Source: Melastoma dodecandrum
Lineage: Eukaryota; Streptophyta; Magnoliopsida; Myrtales; Melastomataceae
Direction of reading: 5' to 3'
NCBI GenBank assembly: GCA_029817715.1
Contig: JARUPY010000087.1
Span: forward strand, 1,550,001 to 1,614,000
DNA length: 64,000 nt
Shown in pieces: positions 56,215 through 64,000 of the stretch. The translations under genes were made by a program, and so were the position numbers. Position 1 is the stretch's first letter; each line of letters begins with the position of its first letter. Below the pieces are notes generated by a model that saw nothing but the letters and a program-made list of their open reading frames with translations, had not been told where the DNA came from and searched no databases.

Positions 56215-57420
56215 TGGCTTCCGATGCTTCAACCCCATCAAACCCAACTCCCCCAGCCCACACAGAGGGTGATGGAGCCGTTTTCCGATGAGTCTATGCT
56301 GAAGCCACGAAGTTTCACGTCTTCTCTTGCCACGAAGCGGAGTCGGACTTTGGTGCTCCGATGTCGGGATAGCAAACACTGAGTCCGTTCGTTCCTGAGG
56401 CAAAGTTCCAACTTCTTTCCGACGTGGAAATGTCGTTCCTTTTTACTACTAAGTTGCCCGCCATCTTCACCCTTGGTGATTTCAAGCCGTCGGGATGGAG
56501 TCCGTCGGTACGAGCGAACCTCCATTGCTTTCCATCTCCTAGGAGTGAGGCGCATAACCTTTGGGTTTCCAAGTGGATGATCAAGAAGCGCGACACGCGG
56601 GATGCAATTGGGATCAAGATTCTTATCCACATGTATCGCTCCTCGATTGAGCCCAACTTACCAGTGTGTGTCGGGTTCCTGTCATTCCGGAATTCCGTTG
56701 TCTACTGCTTCTACTTCCCCAGAGGACTGATGTCGATCACCCTAGAAGATATATGTTTCTTAGTTGGTTGTCATCTTTCTGGAGCCCCCTTCGATTTGAC
56801 CATGAGAGCACCGACCTGAAGTTTAACCATTCAGAACGCATCGGCGCGGGATCGAGCGGCACCTGTCAGGACCCCAGGAGGAGTTTGAGTTCTACTTGGA
56901 GTGGTTGTCCAAGTATATCTTATGCAACTGGGGAATGTGTCCCAGTCGCTTCATGGTTGGGGTGGTCACCAGCCTCGTTGACACTGCCAATGTGGACAGG
57001 CCTGAAGCTCTGGCCTTCGCCCATTTCCTGCTGAGTTTAATCTACCGCTGGCTTACCAGGCAACAGCTAATCCAGCCAGCTTCCCTGGATGCCCAGCGAA
57101 TGACCCTCTGTGGATTGTTTACCTATGGATCGTTCTATATTTCTCGGGTTTCACCAGTTTTCCTCGTGCGATACTCGAGCGGAGTGTAGTCATCTCAGCG
57201 AGCGTGCCCAAGTACTGGTCTCCCTTCAGCGTTACTGGTTGCATCTAGGCTTTGATGGATGGGAACGTAGAAAGTTGTGCAAGTGTAGTCTCTTCCTGGC
57301 GACCTTTCTCCCAGAGGTGGGAAGAATCTCGCTCAAAGGATGTCGAGTACCTTTAGCCTGCATTCTTTGCACGAGATCTAGTAGGGGTAGACCCGGTTGG
57401 CTTGATCTTTGAGGTATACA
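56215..57420 (+). pseudogene. Plant-mobile-domain-like protein, decayed
   Basis: Pieces in several frames form one protein-like sequence: a Pro/Thr-rich start (ASDASTPSNPTPP), then VCVGFLSFRNSVVYCFYFPR and LMSITLEDICFLVGCHLSG (56424-56819). After a frameshift follow EWLSKYILCNWGMCPSRFMV (56896-57189) and WERRKLCKCSLFLATFLPEV (about 57262). The pattern 'ITLEDxxFLxGxxLSG' is typical of the plant mobile domain found in MAIN-like proteins and in some LTR elements. At least three frame breaks make it non-functional. The coiled coil downstream probably belongs to the same protein. Confidence 0.55.
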
Positions 57421-58429
57421 ATCCTCAGCTCTGCGCCCGTTAGCTAGGCTTCTGTCAGTTCTTGGCGGTTTCCTTGTTCATGTCCAGGAATCAGCCGCTT
57501 GACACGCGTGTTGTGTCTCCCGTGGGGTTGACCGAGCGTTTCTAGTTGCCAGACTTTCCCATGGTTCAGCTCCTGGCAAAATCGTCTAGTGGTCATTCCC
57601 CTGCTTTCTCCAAGACCTGGTTTGAAGTCTAGCGAATGATGCAGGCCTCATCGCACTTGGAGAGGCTGATCTAGGAAGACAGCTTAGCCTCTCCGATGGC
57701 CCTTACCGGTTCAAGTGGGAGATCTTCGAGGTACGTCGAACCGATTCAAGCAATGGTTTACTTATGCTTCGCCTGTTTATAATGGGATACCTCCTTTATG
57801 TAGCAAGTAAGAGGTCAAAGGCGAAACCTTCTCCCGCAGGCTCACTTCGCAAGGAGCCCGCCTAAAAAAGAAAGTGCCTCATAGGCCTCCTCCTCCACCA
57901 TTGCCGCAAGATGACACCGCGTCCCCTATTCCTGAGAATGTGCACTCCATAGGTGTGTTAGGTATCGCATTTCTCGCAAGTCTTGTTTCCCGATGGAAGA
58001 TTGTGTTGAATAACACCAGCTTCCCTGGTAAAGGTGCCGTTGGTGTTTCCCAACTACGGAGATTGTTGACGGTGAAGAACCCCTCGACAATATCCCTATT
58101 GCCTCCTGGCTGGGCAACCAAAGCTGCTCCGAGCAACCAGCAAGGAGTATGGGTAGAGATGAGCCCCCCAGCAAGGTTGCAACTGAAACCTCGACCCCAT
58201 TTTCGAGGGATGGGGCCAGAGCTTCGTTGGTCGATGGTACTCTTGTCACCTAGAACGTCCCGGGGAAGTGGTGGAAGCCCCCCAAGGCTCACAAGTGCAG
58301 GTGCCTAGGTAAGGAATTTTAAGCTTTACTTGTAATTTGCTCTTAAGTCATTGTCTGACCCGAGCATATTCATGGCATCCCTTGCGCTCTCAACTTGTGT
58401 CTTTCATTGTCTTCCTCGAGCGTGGGGTG

Positions 58430-58909
58430 AATGCTAAGGACAACTTTATTGCTTTATCGTCTGTGATGGACGAGCTAGGATGAGTAGGAGCTTATTTGCG
58501 CGAGCTGAGCGTTATACTCTCGCTTTTTCAGAAGTCTTTCTGGCGTTCGTGGGCTGAGCGATAAGAGGACTTCGCACTCAGGGCGAGATTAGAGGAGAAA
58601 GAGCTTGCGTTGTCCCTGCCACTTCCATCCTCTGCTCGAGTGAATGAGTTGTCTTTCGAAGGGGTTGAACTCCACAAGAAGCAGGAGGAGCTATCTGCCA
58701 TCATTCGTCGCCTCCAGGAGGAGTTAAATGCCACGGTTGCGCGCATAACCAGAACTGACGTGGCCCTTGGTGTTGCCAAGGCAGAAGAGGCAGCTGAGCG
58801 CACGGTCGTCGACCAGGAACGAGAGACGTTGGAGAGGGATTGGGACAGGGTCGTGGACGTTGAGGCAAAGGAGGTTGTGGAGGCCGAAGTGCTGGACCAG
58901 GCTAAATGA
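58430..58909 (+). pseudogene. Coiled-coil segment of the same element
   Basis: From 58610 a 99-codon frame is almost entirely heptad-like (KQEELSAIIRRLQEELNATV, then AKAEEAAERTVVDQERETLE) and ends at TGA 58907-58909. Retroelement proteins with an N-terminal mobile domain often have such a C-terminal coil. The frame breaks upstream of 58610. Confidence 0.5.
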
Positions 58910-59551
58910 CTATTGTCTTCCTTGCCTGTTGGCTGAATTATTACGTTTGCATTTGTCCTCAGATTGTGGGGAATCGTTTTGAGACGATATTTTGGGCATT
59001 TCCCATATCGTTGGCCTATACTTTCTCAAATATTTGCCATTGATCTTAAGGTCGTGCACCAATCCGTTGAGCCCCCTAGGCGATATGAAATCCCAAGTTG
59101 GTTTCAATTACCTGGAAGGGGCCTTCCCAATTTGGTGTCTATTTTCTATGGAAGTAATCGCGAACACCCTCGGGCAGTCTCAGCTTCCAGACTAGGTGAA
59201 AGGATCGCAAGTTCGACGAATTTTTAAAAACTTAATTTTATTGCTCAATACTCACAAGAGTCCATTACAGTACGGTTACAATTCGACCTTTGAAGTAAAA
59301 CCCTTATAACCATATCATATATGCTGTGCATATCATGCGGATACATCCAGTCCTGCACAAGAGTTGCACTTATCAAGACATGTTCAATCATGCAACATAC
59401 AGGAAGAATTCCTCAAATTTGGACCTTCGTTCATCAACCACCTGTCTATCACACTTTCCATCCAAACCGCCCCGCAATCGGCAATTCATACTCAGCCCTT
59501 ATGTCGGGTTGTACTAACCCATTCGGGTTGTCCTCACCTTCTCCAACAAGG

Positions 59552-59845
59552 TAAGGACTGAGGTTCGTAACTCCTCTAAGGCTCCCTACAAGGGCAGCCC
59601 AAGGTTACTCGAAGCGTCCGCTTCGTTCGCGCTCGTTCCGACCGAGCATCGTCACATATCACCACATACGTCTACTCCCGCTCGGCACACATTAGCCGAC
59701 TCTTGCGGGGTCCTTCCAGCCCTATGGTTGTCCCTTCCGCCTCCAACGAGGCAAGAGTCGAGGTTTCCTAATCCCTCTAGGGCGCCCTTCAAGACAGCCC
59801 AAATATCGCCCGAAGCATCCGCTTCGTTCGTTCTCGTTTCGATCG
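59552..59845 (+). repeat. Two units of a 200-bp tandem repeat
   Basis: Blocks of about 95 bp at 59552-59645 and 59751-59845 match, both with TCCGCTTCGTTCG and a following CCGAGCA/TCGAGTA. The spacing is about 199 bp. Confidence 0.7.
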
Positions 59846-59959
59846 AGTACTTACCTACTACGGCCTTATCCTCCCAACCACCCCCGAGCATAAGCTCCGT
59901 GCTTCTCTTGGCACGAGAAGTCAGCCTTTAAGGCTCTCATAAGACCACGTCCTGGTCCT

Positions 59960-60990
59960 TGGTTCCAGCCCCACGGCCGATTTGCTTTTCCGAGACTTCG
60001 TCTCGTGGTTCCGCTCTTAAGTGCATATCCAGGTCCATCCTTAAGGGAAGCTTTCCCGTGCCTTTCTCCTTCTCGGATTCCATCCCATTTCCAGCCCCAT
60101 GGCCGAGTTCCAACCTCTCAAGGGTTGCGCACTCTTAGCGTTCCGACACCACGGCCGCTTTGCTTTCCGAGACCTTCGTCTCGCGATTCCGCTCTCTAAG
60201 CGCATATTCGGGTACATCCTTGGGGAAGGCTTTTTTGTGCCTTTTCCCCTCTTCGGATCCTCACCCATTACCAGCCCCATGGCCGGGTTCCAACCCATCG
60301 AGGGTTGCGCACACTTCGCTTCCCGGCCCCACGGCCGCTTTGCTTCCCGAGACCTTCGACTCACGGTTCTGCTCTCTAGCGTATATCTGGATCCATCCTT
60401 GGGAAAGGCCTTTCCGTGCCTTCTTCTCCCTTTGGAACCTCATCCATTTCCAGCCCTACGGCCGAGTTTAGTTCCGAGGATTCGCCTCGCGGATTCCGCT
60501 CTACGAGCGCACGATCGGGTCCGATTTCACGGACTTCGTGTAGCTCAACCTCCCGTCCACCCCCGAGCTTGTCATCCGTGCCTCCTTCGCACGAGGGACG
60601 GCCCTTCCTAAGCCCTCAAGGGACTCCGTTTCAGCCCACGTTCCAGCCCATTTCGGCCGAGTATGTTCCGAGACACCCGTCTCGCGGATTCCGCTCTACG
60701 AGCGCTATAATGGGTTCCACCTTGAGGGGGCTTCATGTAGCCTCACCCTCCTCGGTTTCCCCCTTTTTCCAGCCTTGAAGGCCGCTTATTTTCCAAGGTT
60801 CAAGCCTCGCGATTCCAGCCCCTTGGCCGAGTGTATTCCGAGACTTCGTCTCGCGATTCCGCTCTTGGAGCGCGTATTCGGGTCCATCCTTAAGGGAGGC
60901 TTTCCCGTGCCTTTCCCCTCCTCGGATCCTCCCCCATTCCAGTCCTAAGGCCGATTTCCAACCCCTCACGGGTCGCGCACCAACATACCC
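59960..60990 (+). repeat. GC-rich tandem repeat array, about 6 units
   Basis: The anchor GATTCCGCTCT (or a close variant) occurs at about 60007, 60185, 60365, 60491, 60686 and 60855, so units are about 180 bp with some shortened or lengthened. Each holds CCAGCCCCATGGCCGAGTT, TCCGAGACTTCGTCTCGCG and TCCTTAAGGGAGGCTTTCC-like blocks. TCCGAGACTTCGTCTCGCG is a near-perfect inverted repeat. The open frames across it are by-products of the GC content. Confidence 0.8.
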
Positions 60991-61019
60991 CATCCATTCC
61001 GTCTTTCGACACTTAAAAC

Positions 61020-61690
61020 CCACTCAGTGTCGTCACTCATTCCACGGGTCTAGGGGTGGTTTTCCTCTCTCTCCAAGGTCCGGCCAGCCCCATACCCCCT
61101 CATTTTACCGTCCCAAACTCATTCAAACCCAACACATTCACTTTAACATAAATAAAAGGAAAGGGCGGAGGGTTACCTTCCCGTACCTCGGCGTAAAACC
61201 GAGTCGTATCTAGCCCTTACCGCACGGCTTCCGCCCCCCGAGGGTTGCCTTAGTACGGCCCACGTTCTTTGCTAGCTCGGCGTCTCGCCTTCCTCACGCG
61301 GGGATCCACCACGTCGGCCTTGCTTCATCCTCCAAAGCCTTGGCCGTCCGCCCCTTTCTCTTCCCTCTCTTTCCTTTTCTTTTCCCCCTTTTTCCCTTGG
61401 GGTTTTCGTGTGGGAAGAATGGGTATGGGGGCTCCGGATCCCCACATGAGGGGGGGCTTTATCCTTCATTCCCCATCAATGGGCCCCTACCCCAAATATT
61501 TTATTCATTTATTCCTTTCACCTCCCAGGGTGCCCCACATCCTTCACGTTTTGTCTTTTTTCCTATCTCATTCAAGGGCTCATATTCATTCTTATTTCCC
61601 TAAGTTGAATCCAAGGGCTAATATTAAATCTTGTTCCCCAAGTTGAATCCAAGGTTTATTATTTCTCTCCGCTTTTATCATCCAACGGCC
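61020..61690. other. GC-rich repeat-derived DNA
   Basis: No gene seen. The block near 61160-61270 (GGGCGGAGGGTTACC, then CGAGTCGTATCTAGCCC) looks like gypsy LTR sequence. Three related short blocks (AAGTTGAATCCAAGG) occur between 61600 and 61655. Confidence 0.4.
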
Positions 61691-61734
61691 CATGTTGCTC
61701 TCAGGTGGGTGCCCTCTTCTCTTCCCTGACAGCC

Positions 61735-61880
61735 CCCCTTCGGACCCCCCTTGGGTCCCCTCTGTGCCCTCGTTGGGTCCCCTCTCGACCCCCTCTGGGC
61801 TCTCTCTGACCCCCCTTGGGTCACCTCTGACCCCCCTCCGGGTCCCCTCGGGTCCACCTCTTGGCCCCCATTGGGCGCCT
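61735..61880 (+). repeat. Pyrimidine-rich minisatellite of about 20-25 bp
   Basis: Variants of GACCCCCCTTGGGTCCCCTCT recur six or seven times. The plus strand is almost free of A. Confidence 0.75.
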
Positions 61881-62130
61881 TCTGGGCGACGCCCGTCGCC
61901 CCTGGGATCGACAGCTGTCAACCCAGCTTAATCCGTGGCGCCCCTTCCACGGCTAACTTCGTCCGTGATTATCTCAAGATCTATAGCTCATCTTAAAAAT
62001 CTAATACCCACTAAACACTTCCTAACGACCTATTTAAGACCCCCGAGGCATTTAATTTCAATTCCGGGTCGGACCATTTTTCGGCCGAAACGACCCTCGA
62101 AGATGCCCTCCGGGCATCCCAGGCGTGCCC

Positions 62131-62370
62131 CGGGGTCGGTGGCCATCACCCACTGATCGACCCTGCATCGCCCTCCCTAAGGCATCCCTGATCGACTTTC
62201 TCTCTCTTCACGGTCTGACGTCTGGGCATGCCAGGAGCAGTGGCTGTCGCCCCTCAGACCTCTATGAGCGCATTCATGTCGCCCCTCCAGGGTCGCCCCC
62301 TGATCGGGTTTCTCTCTCTTCACCATTTGAGGTCCGGTCGTGCCAGGGTCGGCAGCCATCTCCCCCTGGG
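62131..62370 (+). repeat. 112-bp tandem repeat, 2-3 units
   Basis: TGATCGACTTTCTCTCTCTT (62189) and TGATCGGGTTTCTCTCTCTT (62301) start two units 112 bp apart, each with GTGCCAGG or GCATGCCAGG and a CAG(C/T)GGC-type block. A partial unit precedes them. Confidence 0.75.
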
Positions 62371-62389
62371 CTAGCGGCCGCCGCCCACG

Positions 62390-62530
62390 GACTCGTTACA
62401 TGTGGAAATAAAAAAAAAAATCGGGAGGCCCGCACCTCCCTCATGTACCTGAGATTGGGGCCGCTTTATTATCTTGGTAGCGAAGTCATGGTTTTCAAAC
62501 TCTGTACCATGATCCCCATTTGGTGACGAC
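62390..62530 (-). repeat. Fragment of the Tat-like LTR, copy A3
   Basis: CGTTACATGTGGAAATAAAA, ATCGGGAGGCCCGCACCTCC and GGGGCCGCTTTATTATCTTG match blocks of copy A1 (about 6380-6440) and A2 (about 29810-29895). Confidence 0.65.
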
Positions 62531-62892
62531 ATAATTGCATCGTCAGCTAAAGCCTACCGACGTCGTTTGGTTGCCTCCTCGCAATCGTCTCCCCCACTAC
62601 CTTCCAAATCAACTTCCCGCCATAGAGAAGAGATCTAAGCGTGACCTACTAAGAAAGTTCCCGTTTTGCGGCTCCGGCGACACGAGAATCCGGGAGGAGG
62701 AGGACGTCGGGCGAGAGAGGAGGACAGGCAGGCAGAATGCAGGGGGATCGATCGACGAGGGGGTATCCTAAGATCAGGGATACTGGACACGACCTCTTTA
62801 GGAGGATACGACATATTGAACTGGGAAATTTACCTCTGCCACGATTCCCCCTGTAATCTGTACAAGCTGAATGCTTACACATAAGCTTTTGC

Positions 62893-62975
62893 AGAGTTTC
62901 AAGCCCCCAGAGCTTGGTATGAAAGGCTGAGCCAATTTCTTATTGAAAAAGGCAGCAGAAGTCTTGAAGAAAGTC
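62893..62975 (+). pseudogene. Short copia reverse transcriptase fragment
   Basis: About 27 codons read QAPRAWYERLSQFLIEKG, a signature of copia (Sirevirus-type) reverse transcriptase. Nothing recognisable of that element remains on either side. Confidence 0.7.
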
Positions 62976-62999
62976 ATTCCTTCGCGAGGGTTACTGTCA

Positions 63000-63335
63000 T
63001 TGGACTCGATTCGACTGCACAATGGAGCTCCACAGACCGGCTGCGTTCGACCCTTATCGACCATCCTACCACCCGATCTACGATCCATCTCCAAATTCTA
63101 ACATCCATTTCGGGGCCTTATTTCGCGTCCTCTATCACCTCGTATACGTTCTGGGCCGATCTAAGGACCCTCGATTTTGGGCATCCCGTGCCCCTTGGTC
63201 GTCTCACCTTACCCGCGCATACTATCATTCGCGCACACGCGTCGACCCCGCGTACTCCTCCGTTCCTATCGCTCATTTCACCGTCCAACGGCACTATTAC
63301 CCTCATTTTATTTAGTAAAAAGACGGGTCGTTACA
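63000..63335 (-). repeat. Start of the 3' LTR of the right-edge gypsy element
   Basis: On the minus strand TGTAACGACCCG begins at 63335, right after a purine-rich stretch GTAAGGGAGACCTAG. The other end of this LTR was not resolved; the sequence left of 63000 is interrupted by other repeats. Confidence 0.55.
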
Positions 63336-63349
63336 CTAGGTCTCCCTTA

Positions 63350-64000
63350 CCGAATGACTGGGGTACTACTCTCTTGTTGTAGTATCGGGCGACGTTCTTC
63401 TTATGAGCCTCCAGATGATTCAGCACATTGATTCTGGTGGTTTCCAGTTCTTCTAACTCAAAGTGTATGTCCTCATCGTATCCCTCGTGTTCTCCAAGGT
63501 GCTTAAGAAGTCTGAGCGATCGGTATCACACTTCTATTGGAAGCATCGCATCATGACCGTACACAACACTGAACGGGGCAACGCCTATGCTTTCTCTTTT
63601 CGTGACATTGAGTGCACATAGCGTCTCCTGAAGCAGGGTATGCCATGTACGTGGGTTGCACCCGATCATTCTATGTATAACCCGTTTTATGAGTTTATTG
63701 GAAGCCTCCTCTTGCCCGTTTGACTGGGCGTAATACGAGGATGGGTTGAGTATTTTAAGCCCAAAGTCTTTTGCAAACTCGTCCATAAGTTTGTCGTTGA
63801 ACACCTTTGCATTGTCCACCACGATACTTTGGGGAATCCCGTATCGGTAGATGATGGTGTTCTTGATGAACTCAATTATGTCCTTCTGATTAATGGGCTT
63901 GTAAGTCGTCGCCTCAATCCATTTGGTGAAGTAGTCTGTGGTGACGAGTATATAGGCATCTCCCCTGCTTGAGTGGGGATGTATCTCCCCCATTATGCCT
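63350..64000 (-). pseudogene. Ty3-gypsy integrase (Tat/Athila type), partial
   Basis: The minus strand keeps an integrase core from the right edge to 63526: TTDYFTKWIEATTY (first catalytic Asp), IVVDNAKVFN (second Asp), YYAQSNGQEEASNK (catalytic Glu). It then reads NPRTWHTLLQETLCALNVTK and VVYGHDAMLPIEV. Beyond 63526 a frameshift and stops follow, with only traces of the tail. The core fits Tat/Athila-type elements rather than chromoviruses. The element continues outside the window. Confidence 0.85.

Noticed and set aside
60099..60778. Plus-strand open frames up to 170 codons in the GC-rich array
   Set aside because: The peptides are repeats of the tandem unit in shifting frames, without a start context or family.
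1..64000. tRNA genes, CRISPR arrays, organelle DNA insertions
   Set aside because: By eye I saw no tRNA B-box in a foldable context, no spacer-repeat array, and no long plastid or mitochondrial gene sequence; a covariance-model scan would be needed to exclude small RNA genes.

Overview
This is a stretch of plant nuclear DNA. The evidence is spliced genes with GT-AG introns, a 5S rRNA gene, Ty1-copia (including Sirevirus-type) and Ty3-gypsy LTR retrotransposons, and plant-specific families: a UGT85-like glycosyltransferase, a tubby-like F-box protein, plastid uroporphyrinogen decarboxylase, EP1-like lectins and an EFR-type LRR kinase. The families suggest a eudicot; the species cannot be read from the sequence. 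Most of the window is repeat-derived, with two small gene islands.

1-13 kb is nested repeats. A Sirevirus-like element enters from the left, and its 3' LTR (761-2896) abuts a piece of gypsy integrase. A second LTR of the same family (3280-5285) lies in the opposite orientation. It is a solo LTR with a perfect 5-bp target duplication, inserted in spacer DNA 47 bp upstream of a 5S rRNA gene (5333-5452). A Tat/Ogre-like LTR (about 6.03-7.91 kb) and a second Sirevirus relic (about 9.75-12.2 kb, between two direct copies of a 470-bp sequence) follow.

13-31 kb holds two broken genes: an LRR receptor kinase (13123-15658) and a UDP-glycosyltransferase (25161-26488), both on the minus strand. Between them are a possible small two-exon gene (16818-17423), the 5' end of one gypsy element (18541-20895), the 3' half of another (21056-23344) and an unidentified coding-like remnant (23345-23990). 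A second Tat-like copy and an LTR scrap close this part.

31-42 kb starts with a degraded copia element, then the main gene island. ALG2 (34065-36022, N-glycan assembly), a tubby-like F-box protein (36699-39280) and uroporphyrinogen decarboxylase (39883-42088, heme and chlorophyll synthesis) are all on the plus strand and about 0.6-0.7 kb apart. All three can be spliced into full-length reading frames by inspection. They serve unrelated pathways, so the grouping looks like gene density rather than a functional cluster.

43-54 kb holds a complete but decayed copia element (43004-48363, minus) flanked by an unusual 68-bp direct repeat. A tandem pair of EP1-like secreted lectin genes follows (49576-50916 and 52822-54195).

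54-64 kb is repeat-derived again: an LTR of the same family as the one at 18.5 kb, a decayed element encoding a plant-mobile-domain-like protein plus coiled coil, GC-rich tandem repeats (59.5-62.4 kb), and a Tat/Athila-type gypsy integrase on the minus strand running off the right edge.
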